Origin: Chloroflexota bacterium
GTDB taxonomy: Bacteria > Chloroflexota > Dehalococcoidia > UBA1127 > JACQUN01
Assembly (NCBI GenBank): GCA_016210285.1
Contig: JACQUN010000006.1
Coordinates: 1-9,170, forward strand
Reading direction: 5' to 3'
DNA: 9,170 nt
A program made the translations under genes and the position numbers. This document shows, piece after piece, positions 1-5,872 of the stretch. The notes under the pieces were generated by a model. The model ran no database searches and was not told the DNA's origin. It saw only the letters and a program-made list of their open reading frames with translations. Positions within the stretch are counted from its first letter, which is position 1, and the number at the start of each line of letters is the position of its first letter.

Positions 1-38
1 ATCCAAAGTCCCCTGTGCTACCACTGCACCACCGGGCA
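1..38 (-). tRNA. tRNA-Gln (anticodon TTG), 5' half, cut by the window edge
   Basis: Read on the minus strand from position 38 leftwards, this is the 5' half of a tRNA. It has a 7-nt acceptor strand TGCCCGG, then T8 and G9, a D arm GTGC-AGTGGTA-GCAC whose four stem pairs are perfect, and the left side of the anticodon stem (GGGGA). The anticodon loop is CTTTGGA, with anticodon TTG at window positions 6 to 4. U at position 1 is a known feature of bacterial tRNA-Gln and supports the identity. The T that follows the loop pairs with the A at the top of the anticodon stem. The rest of the anticodon stem, the variable loop and the T arm lie outside the window, so the molecule cannot be checked in full. 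Confidence 0.85.
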
Positions 39-88
39 GCGAAGGGGCCTTTTGCGCCGTGAAACAGTGTGCCACTGCTGCCGTCTCT

Positions 89-94
89 ATTATA
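89..94 (-). promoter_or_regulatory. -10 box TATAAT for the tRNA-Gln gene
   Basis: The minus strand reads GGTATAATAG here, a perfect sigma-70-type -10 hexamer about 50 bases upstream of the tRNA 5' end and just downstream of the isomerase stop codon. A start near position 82 would give a leader of about 44 nt. No convincing -35 is visible: the best match, TTCACC at 115-110, is only 15 bp away. That upstream part overlaps the last codons of the isomerase gene. The leader contains a small hairpin, CAGTG-gca-CACTG, at 65-77. Confidence 0.5.
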
Positions 95-105
95 CCGTAT
101 GAGCC

Positions 106-1200
106 CTAGGGTGAAGGCGAAGCACTGCCCTCTGCCCGCCGTAGCATCTCCTTCAGCCGGACGATGCCTGGCACAGGGGAAGGGTCCACCCGATACAGGA
201 CGGCCAGGTAGTAGCTCGCCCAGCTCCCCAGATATGCTGCGCTGAGGATGTGGGCGAGAGCGGAGTCACCCTGGGATTCCACGACCGTGCTGGCGACCCT
301 GGCCTCGGCCAGCAGCTCGGCGGTGAGCCGGTAGCGCAGCAGGGTCTCTTTGGGCAGCAGCCCAGACCGAAGGAGCACCACCAGGGCGTGCTGGCGGACC
401 GCCGCGGGGAGCCCGTAGGCCGTTGAGGCGTTGTGGTTCACCTCTGGCAGCACCTCGGCCACGGCCCAGGTCTTGGCGTTCTCGTTCAACTCCGTTTTCC
501 AGCGCAGGGCCACCCCCGCCAGGAAACCGCTCCCGTACACCACCGGCAGCCGCCCCCAGAGGCGGCGGGCCAGGGCCTTGGCGGGATTGGTAGCCTCAGG
601 CACTTGCTCCCCCAGCTCCACGGCCAGGCGTTCCAGAAGTCGGCAGGCCTCCTGCACCGCAGTGTCCTGGTCCGGCACCAGGCCCAGGTGGCGCAGGATT
701 CCTAACGGGGCCAGGAAGCTGTAGCCCAGGGCCGTGCGGGGCTCGCCCCTGTACGGCACTGTCAGAACCGGGACTCGATGCTCCTCGGCCATAGCCTTGA
801 GCCTGCCGCCGCTGGTGATGGCCAGGGCCAGGGCGCCTCGCCGGAGGGCTTCGCCAAAGGCGGAAAGGGTCTCTTCCGTCTCCCCGGAGTAGCTAGAAGC
901 TACCACCAGGACCCGAGGGCCAACCCAGGGAGGGAGCCCGTAGTCCCGCCAGGTGGTGATGGGGACAGCGCCCCCCTCCACGAGGGAAAGCCCGGCCAGC
1001 AGGTCCCCGCCAATGGCTGAGCCCCCCATCCCTGCGACGACCACGTGCTGCGCCGTCCGGTAGGCCTCCGGAAGAGCACGGGCCTGGGCCTCCCGGTAGG
1101 CCGCCAGGCACTGCCCGGCCAGGCCACGCAGGCGCTCCCGCATGGCGGTGGGGTCGAGCCTGGCATAGAGAGCTGGGCTGTCCAGGTTCACCGCAGGCAT
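106..1200 (-). CDS. Bifunctional phosphoglucose/phosphomannose isomerase (SIS family)
   Basis: Cytoplasmic enzyme interconverting glucose-6-P or mannose-6-P with fructose-6-P, linking glycolysis/gluconeogenesis to mannose-derived glycan precursors. The 364-residue protein is a two-SIS-domain isomerase of the bacterial/archaeal bifunctional type, slightly longer than many members. Visible motifs are GMGGSAIGGD at 57-66 (phosphosugar loop), SSYSGET at 102-108 (SIS signature), and PRTALGY around R155. ELNENAKTWA carries E240 and VNHN carries H256. The 16-residue spacing of E240 and H256 matches the catalytic Glu203/His219 pair I recall from the Pyrobaculum enzyme, and R155 would match its Arg135. 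The start is ATG at 1200, preceded by GAGGTG eight bases upstream. It is divergent from the kinase gene and followed on the same strand by the tRNA-Gln gene. The family is clear; the dual substrate range is inferred from the family. Confidence 0.92.
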   Translation of the reverse strand: MPAVNLDSPALYARLDPTAMRERLRGLAGQCLAAYREAQARALPEAYRTAQHVVVAGMGGSAIGGDLLAGLSLVEGGAVPITTWRDYGLPPWVGPRVLVVASSYSGETEETLSAFGEALRRGALALAITSGGRLKAMAEEHRVPVLTVPYRGEPRTALGYSFLAPLGILRHLGLVPDQDTAVQEACRLLERLAVELGEQVPEATNPAKALARRLWGRLPVVYGSGFLAGVALRWKTELNENAKTWAVAEVLPEVNHNASTAYGLPAAVRQHALVVLLRSGLLPKETLLRYRLTAELLAEARVASTVVESQGDSALAHILSAAYLGSWASYYLAVLYRVDPSPVPGIVRLKEMLRRAEGSASPSP

Positions 1201-1227
1201 TGACCATCCACCTCACAAGCTGAGCCT

Positions 1228-1233
1228 ATTGTA
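1228..1233 (-). promoter_or_regulatory. -10 box TACAAT for the isomerase gene
   Basis: The minus strand reads GCTACAATAGG, a 5-of-6 match to TATAAT, about 28 bases upstream of the isomerase start codon. It implies a leader of about 20 nt carrying the GAGGTG ribosome binding site. No recognisable -35 hexamer sits 16-18 bp upstream. The same TACAAT hexamer is used by the divergent kinase promoter. Confidence 0.4.
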
Positions 1234-1298
1234 GCCTCCTCCCTGGGGAAGAGAAAGGGGTGAGCAGGTCCAGGGGAGGGCCGACTTCTGCGTCCGTC

Positions 1299-1327
1299 TT
1301 GCCCCGCCAGGGCACGCAAGGTACAAT
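1299..1327 (+). promoter_or_regulatory. Promoter of the histidine kinase / response regulator operon
   Basis: The -35 hexamer TTGCCC (1299-1304; 4 of 6 to TTGACA) and the -10 hexamer TACAAT (1322-1327; 5 of 6 to TATAAT) are separated by exactly 17 bp. Transcription would start near 1334. This excludes the GTG at 1330 as a practical start codon and supports the downstream GTG at 1369. Confidence 0.55.
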
Positions 1328-1334
1328 GGGTGCA

Positions 1335-1351
1335 CCAATTGCACCAGTTGG
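1335..1351 (+). promoter_or_regulatory. Imperfect palindrome over the kinase transcription start, possible operator
   Basis: The 17-bp sequence CCAATTGCACCAGTTGG is an imperfect inverted repeat (CCAA.TG...CA.TTGG) centred at 1343. It begins 8 bases after the -10 box, in the region of the predicted +1. It overlaps a tandem direct repeat TGCACCA (1331-1337 and 1340-1346). A protein bound here would block initiation or early elongation. The kinase itself carries an HTH domain and is one candidate ligand, but this is inference. Confidence 0.3.
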
Positions 1352-1368
1352 CAGAGGAGGGAGACATC

Positions 1369-3201
1369 GTGGGGCGACTGCTCTCCACCCGCGAGGCGGC
1401 GAAACTCCTGGGGGTCCACCACTCCACCCTGTCGCGCGCGGTGAAGCGGGGGCTTCTGCGCCCCCAGGCGGTCACCCCCGGGGGGTTCATGCGCTTTGCA
1501 GAGGAGGACGTGCTGCGTTTCCAGGCGGGCCTGCGCCAGCCTCCGGGGGGCGGCAGCCCTAACCTGTACCAGGAGGCGCAGCAGCAAGTCCAGGCGTGGC
1601 GTCACCTTGCTGAGATCTCCCAAGAGGTGACCGCAAGCCTGGAGCCCAGGCAGGTCCTCACCACGGTGGTGGAGCGCGCGCGTGTCCTGCTGAGCGCTGA
1701 GGCCGCTTTTATCGCCCTTCTCGCGCCGGATGGGCACAGCTTGCGAGTCAGCGCATCGTCGGGTCTGCACACCCCGGCCATGCAGAATCTGAGGTTGAGG
1801 GTAGACCAGGGCCTTGCAGCGGCGGTGCTTGCGGCCAGGGGCCCGGTAGTAGTGGAGGACTATGCCGCGGACACACGGCTCCACACCCCCCCACTGGGCC
1901 CCGTGCTGGAGGAAGGACTGGTGGCGCACATTGCAGTCCCCTTCAGTGCGCGGGGGCATACCCTGGGGATTCTCTACGTCGCCAACCGACACGTCACCCG
2001 CTTTACCCAGGGGCAGGCGGAGCTCCTTCAGGCCCTGGCCGGGGTTGCCGCTCTGGCCGTGGAGCACGGCCGGGTCTTCGAGCGAGAGCGGGAGCTGCAT
2101 CACCAGAGTGAGGCGCGCCGACGGAGGCTTCAGACCATTATCGAGAGCATCCCCGAGGGGGTGTTTATCAGTGAGGCCCCCTCGGGGCGCATCAGCCTGG
2201 CAAACACCGCCGCCTCGCATCTCCTGGGGCTGGGAGGCGCACCGGTGGCTTCCGCCGTCCCCACCCCCTTTGAGCTGAACCTGTACCGCCCGGACGGCAT
2301 CCCCATGCCCCGGGAGGAGCGCCCGGTGCAGCGCAGCCTGCACCGCCAGGAGGTCTGTGCGGGCGTGGAGGCAATCCTGGAGTGCACCGACGGGCGTCGC
2401 ATTCCAGCCCTGGTCAACAGCGCGCCCCTCTTCGATGCGGCTGGGAATGTGACCGGCGTGGTAACGGTGGTGCAGGACATCACCCGTCTCAAGGAGCTGG
2501 AGCAGCTAAAATCCGACTTCCTCTCCATGGTCAGCCACGACCTTCGCACCCCGCTGGCCTCCATCAAGGCCATGTCCTCCAGCCTCGCCTACGACCAGGG
2601 CCTGGACACTGCCACGCGCCAGGAGTTCCTCCAGGCCATGGATGAGGAGGCAGACCGCCTCACCTCTCTGGTGAACAACCTCCTGGATATGTCCCGGCTC
2701 GAAGCCGGGGTGCTGAAGCTGGAGCCCGAGCGCTGCCACCTGCTGGACGTCGCCCAGGCCGCGGTTCGGGAGCTGGAGCTTGCCCGCTCAGGGCAGGGAC
2801 ATCCTATCACCCTAACCATCCCCCCGGACCTGCCGGAGCTCTATGTGGACTTCCAGCAGGTGCAGCGGGTGCTGATCAACCTGTTGAGCAACGCAGTGAA
2901 GTATTCGCCGCCGGGGACGGAGGTTGAGGTGCGGGCGTCGTTGGCCCCCGGCCAGCGCGAGGTGGTCGTGGCAGTCCGAGACCAGGGAGTAGGGATTGCC
3001 TCGGAGGACCTGGGTCGCATCTTCGAGAAGTTCTACCGGCAGCGTCGCAGGGACAGCCGTGGCCGCCTGGGCACGGGCCTGGGCCTCGCCATCTGCAAGG
3101 CCATCGTGGAGCTCCATCGGGGCATGATCTGGGTAGAGAGCACCCTGGGGGGCGGCTCCACCTTCTCGTTCACCCTTCCATTGGAGGCGAACACCAGTTG
3201 A
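1369..3201 (+). CDS. Soluble sensor histidine kinase with N-terminal DNA-binding HTH (HTH-GAF-PAS-HisKA-HATPase)
   Basis: Numbering is from GTG at 1369 (610 residues). That start has AGGAGG eight bases upstream; the in-frame GTG at 1330 lies before the predicted transcription start. Domains in order: an excisionase/MerR-like HTH at about 4-52 (STREAAKLLGVHHSTLSRAV, then PGGFMRFAEEDVLRF); a linker; a GAF domain at about 78-236; a PAS domain at about 253-374; HisKA with phospho-acceptor H390 in MVSHDLRTPL; and a HATPase_c domain with N508 (N box), D538 in DQGVGIA (G1) and GTGLGLAI from 568 (G2). All catalytic motifs are intact. I see no transmembrane segment or signal peptide, so it should be cytoplasmic and sense a soluble ligand or redox state through GAF/PAS. 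It overlaps the next gene by 4 bp and is surely its partner. The N-terminal HTH is unusual for a kinase. The signal is unknown. Confidence 0.93.
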   Translation: MGRLLSTREAAKLLGVHHSTLSRAVKRGLLRPQAVTPGGFMRFAEEDVLRFQAGLRQPPGGGSPNLYQEAQQQVQAWRHLAEISQEVTASLEPRQVLTTVVERARVLLSAEAAFIALLAPDGHSLRVSASSGLHTPAMQNLRLRVDQGLAAAVLAARGPVVVEDYAADTRLHTPPLGPVLEEGLVAHIAVPFSARGHTLGILYVANRHVTRFTQGQAELLQALAGVAALAVEHGRVFERERELHHQSEARRRRLQTIIESIPEGVFISEAPSGRISLANTAASHLLGLGGAPVASAVPTPFELNLYRPDGIPMPREERPVQRSLHRQEVCAGVEAILECTDGRRIPALVNSAPLFDAAGNVTGVVTVVQDITRLKELEQLKSDFLSMVSHDLRTPLASIKAMSSSLAYDQGLDTATRQEFLQAMDEEADRLTSLVNNLLDMSRLEAGVLKLEPERCHLLDVAQAAVRELELARSGQGHPITLTIPPDLPELYVDFQQVQRVLINLLSNAVKYSPPGTEVEVRASLAPGQREVVVAVRDQGVGIASEDLGRIFEKFYRQRRRDSRGRLGTGLGLAICKAIVELHRGMIWVESTLGGGSTFSFTLPLEANTS

Positions 3202-3908
3202 CGGAGCCAGGGCACAAGAGGGTGATGGTGGTGGAGGACGACACCAGGCTGCTGACCTTCCTGGCTGCCCACCTGCGCGCCAAGGGCTACCACGTGGAGT
3301 TGGCGCGAGATGGTCAGGAGGCCCTGGAGCGGGCGGCCCTCTTCCTGCCCGACCTGGTGGTCCTCGATCTGGGCCTGCCGAAGCTGGACGGCCTGGAGGT
3401 GCTGCGAGGCTTGCGGCAGTGGACCCAGGCCCCTGTCATCATTCTCTCCGCACGCGGAGAGGAGCGGACCAAGGTTGAAGCCCTCGACCTGGGTGCCGAT
3501 GACTACCTTACCAAGCCCTTCAGTCCGGAGGAGCTCCTGGCACGGATCCGTGCGGGCCTGCGCCGAGCCGAGCCGAAGCAGGAGGCCTCTCCCGCGGGCC
3601 CCCTCATTCAGAGCGGTGACCTTGTGGTTGACCTGGCGAACCGCGTTGTGAAGGTCGCTGGCCGCGAGGTCTCCTTGACCCGCACCGAGTACGAGCTGCT
3701 CCGCCACCTGGTTCTTGAGGCCGACAAGGTCCTCTCCCACCGGGAGCTCCTCCGCCGGGTCTGGGGCCCGGAATACGGCGAGGAGACGGAGTACCTGCGC
3801 ACCTTCATCAAACAGCTCCGCCGGAAGCTGGAGCGCGACCCGTCGCGGCCCAGACACCTCCTCACTCAGCCAGGCGTCGGCTACCGCTTCCGCGTGGCCC
3901 AGCCGTAG
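3198..3908 (+). CDS. OmpR/KdpE-type response regulator with winged-helix DNA-binding domain
   Basis: This 236-residue transcription factor is phosphorylated by the upstream kinase. The receiver domain (about 8-122) has the acidic pair D14/D15, phospho-acceptor D57 in VVLDLGLP, switch residue S84 and K106 in the TKPF motif. The C-terminal winged helix (about 136-232) ends in the typical GVGYRF signature. The sequence is closest by eye to the KdpE/PhoB branch. Translation most likely starts at TTG 3198, giving a TTGA overlap with the kinase stop codon and translational coupling. GGAGG lies 10 bases upstream inside the kinase gene. GTG 3222 or ATG 3225 would cut too close to the first beta-strand. 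Its likely target is the phased repeat array immediately downstream. The family is certain; the regulon is not. Confidence 0.94.
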   Translation: MTEPGHKRVMVVEDDTRLLTFLAAHLRAKGYHVELARDGQEALERAALFLPDLVVLDLGLPKLDGLEVLRGLRQWTQAPVIILSARGEERTKVEALDLGADDYLTKPFSPEELLARIRAGLRRAEPKQEASPAGPLIQSGDLVVDLANRVVKVAGREVSLTRTEYELLRHLVLEADKVLSHRELLRRVWGPEYGEETEYLRTFIKQLRRKLERDPSRPRHLLTQPGVGYRFRVAQP

Positions 3909-3917
3909 CCTCCTGTC

Positions 3918-3988
3918 CTCACCCTGGCCCCGGGGAAACCCTCACGAAATCCTCATATCCTGCCGCCTGCCCTCACGCCTTTCTCACG
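3918..3988 (+). promoter_or_regulatory. Phased CTCAC direct repeats, candidate binding array for the OmpR-type regulator
   Basis: Two pairs of hexamers each have an 11-bp period: CTCACG at 3941 with CTCATA at 3952, and CTCACG at 3972 with CTCACG at 3983. The two pairs are 31 bp apart, about three helical turns, so all could lie on one DNA face. A fifth, CTCACC at 3918, lies 23 bp (about two turns) upstream of the first pair. Tandem hexamers at 11 bp are the known footprint of PhoB/PhoP/OmpR-family dimers. The last pair would cover the -35 region of a weak promoter, with TACTAA at 3996-4001 as a poor -10, as expected for an activator-dependent promoter. The downstream genes are the receiver-only regulator and the zinc-ribbon protein. 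The spacing is seen directly; the binding protein is inferred from adjacency. Confidence 0.5.
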
Positions 3989-4036
3989 CCACAGGTACTA
4001 AGCTGCAACCGTAGGAAGAGCTTGAGAGGCAATGAC

Positions 4037-4426
4037 ATGGCACCACAGACCCTGCTCCTAGTCGAGGATGACCCCCGGTTGTCACGGGCGGTGGCCGTGG
4101 GGCTGTCCACGCGGGGCTACCGCGTCCTCACGGCGGGGAGTTGCCAGCAGGCAGTAGCCCTGGCGACCCAGGAGCCGGTGGAGCTGGTGGTTCTGGACAT
4201 CCTGTTGCCAGATGGAACGGGATGGGACTTCCTCCGCACCTTCCGCGACCAGCCCCAGCGGCAGGGGGTCCCCGTGGTGGTCATCACCGCAACCCGAGTG
4301 AGCCGCACGCAGGCGGCCACGTGGGGCCTGGCGGCTTGCCTCCCCAAGCCCTTCAGCATGAGTACCTTGGCTGACGCCGTAGCGCGGGCCCTGGCTGGGA
4401 CCACCGGCTCACGGCCAACAGCCTGA
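4037..4426 (+). CDS. Receiver-only response regulator (CheY-like)
   Basis: This 129-residue protein is a single receiver domain with no output domain. It has acidic residues D11/D12, phospho-acceptor D54 in VVLDILLP, switch T84 and K104 in the PKPF motif. The C-terminus ends about 15 residues after the last helix. ATG 4037 is chosen because GAGAGG lies 7 bases upstream; an in-frame TTG at 4022 has no such site. It lies 128 bp after the OmpR-type regulator and directly downstream of the phased repeat array. Such proteins act by protein contact or as phosphate sinks or shuttles in phosphorelays. Here it could take phosphate from the nearby kinase or compete with the first regulator. The domain call is certain; the role is inferred. 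Confidence 0.9.
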   Translation: MAPQTLLLVEDDPRLSRAVAVGLSTRGYRVLTAGSCQQAVALATQEPVELVVLDILLPDGTGWDFLRTFRDQPQRQGVPVVVITATRVSRTQAATWGLAACLPKPFSMSTLADAVARALAGTTGSRPTA

Positions 4427-4436
4427 GGAGGATGCT

Positions 4437-4640
4437 ATGATCTGGTTCAAGACGTGCCCCAAGTGCCGGGGAGACCTGATCGAACTGCTGGACAGCTACG
4501 GCAAGTACGTTGCCTGCATTCAGTGCAGCTATGAGCCCTCGGAGGTGGAGGAGCGGCACCTGCGGGCCTCTGGCACCCTCAGGCGGGTTGACGTGTCCTC
4601 CAGGCCCGGTGAAGAGGAGACCGCCCGCAAGGTAGCGTGA
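4437..4640 (+). CDS. Small zinc-ribbon protein, function unknown
   Basis: This 67-residue protein has two CxxC knuckles, CPKC at 7-10 and CIQC at 27-30, sixteen residues apart, which is the pattern of a compact zinc ribbon. The part between them is mixed in character (GDLIELLDSYGKYVA), consistent with the short beta-hairpins of such folds. The C-terminal half (about 33-67) is charged and probably disordered or helical. A perfect GAGGAGG five bases before ATG 4437 supports strong translation. It starts 10 bp after the receiver-only gene and is surely co-transcribed with it. It may bind nucleic acid or a protein partner in the same response. I do not recognise a named family. The metal site is inferred from the cysteine pattern. 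Confidence 0.8.
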   Translation: MIWFKTCPKCRGDLIELLDSYGKYVACIQCSYEPSEVEERHLRASGTLRRVDVSSRPGEEETARKVA

Positions 4641-4656
4641 GCCCACCCGCCTGGCA

Positions 4657-4662
4657 TATACT
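4657..4662 (+). promoter_or_regulatory. Possible -10 box (TATACT) for the universal stress protein gene
   Basis: TATACT, 5 of 6 to TATAAT, begins 17 bases after the zinc-ribbon stop codon in otherwise GC-rich sequence. No good -35 is seen 16-18 bp upstream, where the sequence is still zinc-ribbon coding. If used, it would give a leader of about 125 nt before the stress protein start. Confidence 0.35.
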
Positions 4663-4720
4663 GGCCTGGGCAGACCAGCGCTGTCAGGGTGCAGGGCAAC
4701 ACCGGGGACAGGCTGCAATG

Positions 4721-4771
4721 CCCCCGGCGGGGTGCAGGAGGCCTGGGGAGCGGGCAAACGGGACACCCCGC
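4721..4771 (+). promoter_or_regulatory. Alternative hairpins in the 5' leader of the universal stress protein gene
   Basis: Two stems compete for the same G-run. A short local hairpin pairs CCCC (4721-4724) with GGGG (4729-4732) over a 4-nt loop, and the flanking TGCA copies at 4714 and 4733 can extend it. A longer stem pairs GCGGGGTG (4727-4734) perfectly with CACCCCGC (4764-4771) over 29 nt. The right arm ends about 12 bases before the AAGGAGGA ribosome binding site. Such mutual exclusion is what leader attenuators or translational switches use. In a GC-rich leader it can also arise by chance. Confidence 0.25.
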
Positions 4772-4793
4772 AGGGCTGGTGCAAGGAGGAAAG

Positions 4794-5714
4794 ATGTTCC
4801 AGAAAGTCCTTGTCCCGCTGGACGGCTCTCGCCTGGCTGAGTCCATCCTTCCCTACGCCTCAGCCCTGGCGATCCCCTTCCATAGCCAGGTCTATCTCCT
4901 CCACATCATGGAGCCCCCCGCCGAGGAGGTCCGTGCCGCCTATGCACACCTTTCGCTACCTCTGGATGAGCTGGCCTCCGCCACCAGGGCGGACGCGTAC
5001 CTGGCCACTGTTGCGCGAGGGCTCTGGGACCAGGGAGCGAAGGCAAAGACCCAGGTAGTCACTGGCAAACCCGCTCAGGAGATCCTCCGCTTTGTCCAGC
5101 GGGAGGGGGTGGACCTGCTCGCCATGAGCACCCATGGCCGGTCCGGTCTGAACCGGTGGGCCTTCGGGAGCGTTGCGGACTGGCTGTTGCGGGCCTCCCC
5201 GGTGCCGGTGCTGCTGGTGCGAGGGGAAGAGCGAAAGGCAGGGACTACCAGCAACGGCCTTTCCTCCATCCTTGTCCCCCTGGATGGCTCTCCCCTGGCC
5301 GAGGGGGTAGTACCCCTGGTCGAGGCCCTGGGCGCCGGGCTCGGACTCCCCGTCCGCCTCCTGCAGGTCATCTCTGAGACCGCCCTGTACCCTGTCGCCT
5401 GGCCTGCGTCAGAGGGGATGTATTTTCCTGATCTGCTCGCCGACCTGACGGAGGAGGCCCGGCGCTACCTCGGCCAGGTGGCCGAACGGCTTCGGAGCAA
5501 AGGTCTTCAGGTGGAGATAGTGGTGCAACCGGGAAACCCGGCCAACCGCATCATCGCTGCCGCCAATCAGCGGCGGGGGTCGCTGGTGGTGATCTCGACG
5601 CGCGGGCGTTCCGGCTTTCAGCGTCTGGTTCTGGGCAGCGTGACAGACAAGGTGGTGCGGCGCTCCGGCCGCCCGGTCCTGGTCGTTCCCCCGGCCGCTG
5701 CTGCGGAGCAGTAG
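4794..5714 (+). CDS. Universal stress protein with two tandem UspA domains
   Basis: This 306-residue cytoplasmic protein has two UspA-fold domains, at about 1-148 and 157-301, so one chain can mimic the usual dimer. Each begins with VPLDGS (D10 and D164, the adenine-contact position in ATP-binding members). Each ends with a phosphate loop: STHGRSGLNRWAFGS in domain 1 and STRGRSGFQRLVLGS in domain 2. The first glycine of the classic G-2x-G-9x-G-S/T motif is serine in both, while the later G and GS are kept, so nucleotide binding is likely but not certain. The start is ATG 4794 with AAGGAGGA just upstream; an earlier in-frame start at 4689 has no support. It has its own candidate promoter but follows the signalling genes. 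KdpD kinases carry a built-in Usp domain, so a separate Usp beside a KdpE-like regulator is suggestive. Confidence 0.92.
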   Translation: MFQKVLVPLDGSRLAESILPYASALAIPFHSQVYLLHIMEPPAEEVRAAYAHLSLPLDELASATRADAYLATVARGLWDQGAKAKTQVVTGKPAQEILRFVQREGVDLLAMSTHGRSGLNRWAFGSVADWLLRASPVPVLLVRGEERKAGTTSNGLSSILVPLDGSPLAEGVVPLVEALGAGLGLPVRLLQVISETALYPVAWPASEGMYFPDLLADLTEEARRYLGQVAERLRSKGLQVEIVVQPGNPANRIIAAANQRRGSLVVISTRGRSGFQRLVLGSVTDKVVRRSGRPVLVVPPAAAAEQ

Positions 5715-5872
5715 GTCCCGTTGCCGTCTTTTCACAAGCCCACGAGATGGTCAAGGGCGGGGCAACGCCCACTCCCTGACGGCGTGGGGCGTCATGCTTG
5801 GGCCGTCCAGCTTGCCCAGGGGCATACTCCGTCCTGCCCACTGGCCTCACCCGCCGCCCAGCGAAGACCGCG
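5715..5872 (+). other. Intergenic region between the stress protein gene and holA, with a weak hairpin
   Basis: These 158 bp hold no gene I can support. An imperfect inverted repeat pairs GTCAAGGG (5750-5757) with CCCTGAC (5774-5780) with one bulged A. Neither it nor neighbouring GC-rich stems is followed by a T-run, so it is not a convincing intrinsic terminator. A possible -10 (CATACT, 5823-5828) has no -35 at acceptable spacing; TTGGGC at 5798 is 19 bp away. Confidence 0.3.

Noticed and set aside
1330..1368. Upstream GTG start for the kinase
   Set aside because: It directly follows the predicted -10 box and would precede the transcription start. The downstream GTG 1369 has an AGGAGG at ideal spacing and begins just before the HTH domain.
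1213..2343. Long open frame on the minus strand opposite the kinase gene
   Set aside because: Its translation is low in complexity and rich in Gly, Arg, Gln and His with no recognisable domain. The plus-strand protein has complete kinase motifs. It is the usual antisense artefact of GC-rich coding DNA.
3033..3857. Minus-strand open frame opposite the end of the kinase and the response regulator
   Set aside because: No domain can be seen, and it lies opposite well-conserved HATPase, receiver and winged-helix motifs.
4689..4793. Upstream extension of the universal stress protein
   Set aside because: The extra 35 residues do not fit the family, whose N-terminus matches MFQKVLVPLDGS, and ATG 4794 has a strong ribosome binding site.
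5750..5780. Intrinsic terminator for the universal stress protein gene
   Set aside because: The inverted repeat has a bulge and a large loop, and no T-run follows it, so I list it only as a weak hairpin within the intergenic region.
5798..5872. Upstream extension of holA
   Set aside because: The extra 25 residues have no counterpart in the family. MIHIFHGDD at 5873 is the normal HolA N-terminus, even though the Shine-Dalgarno is weak.
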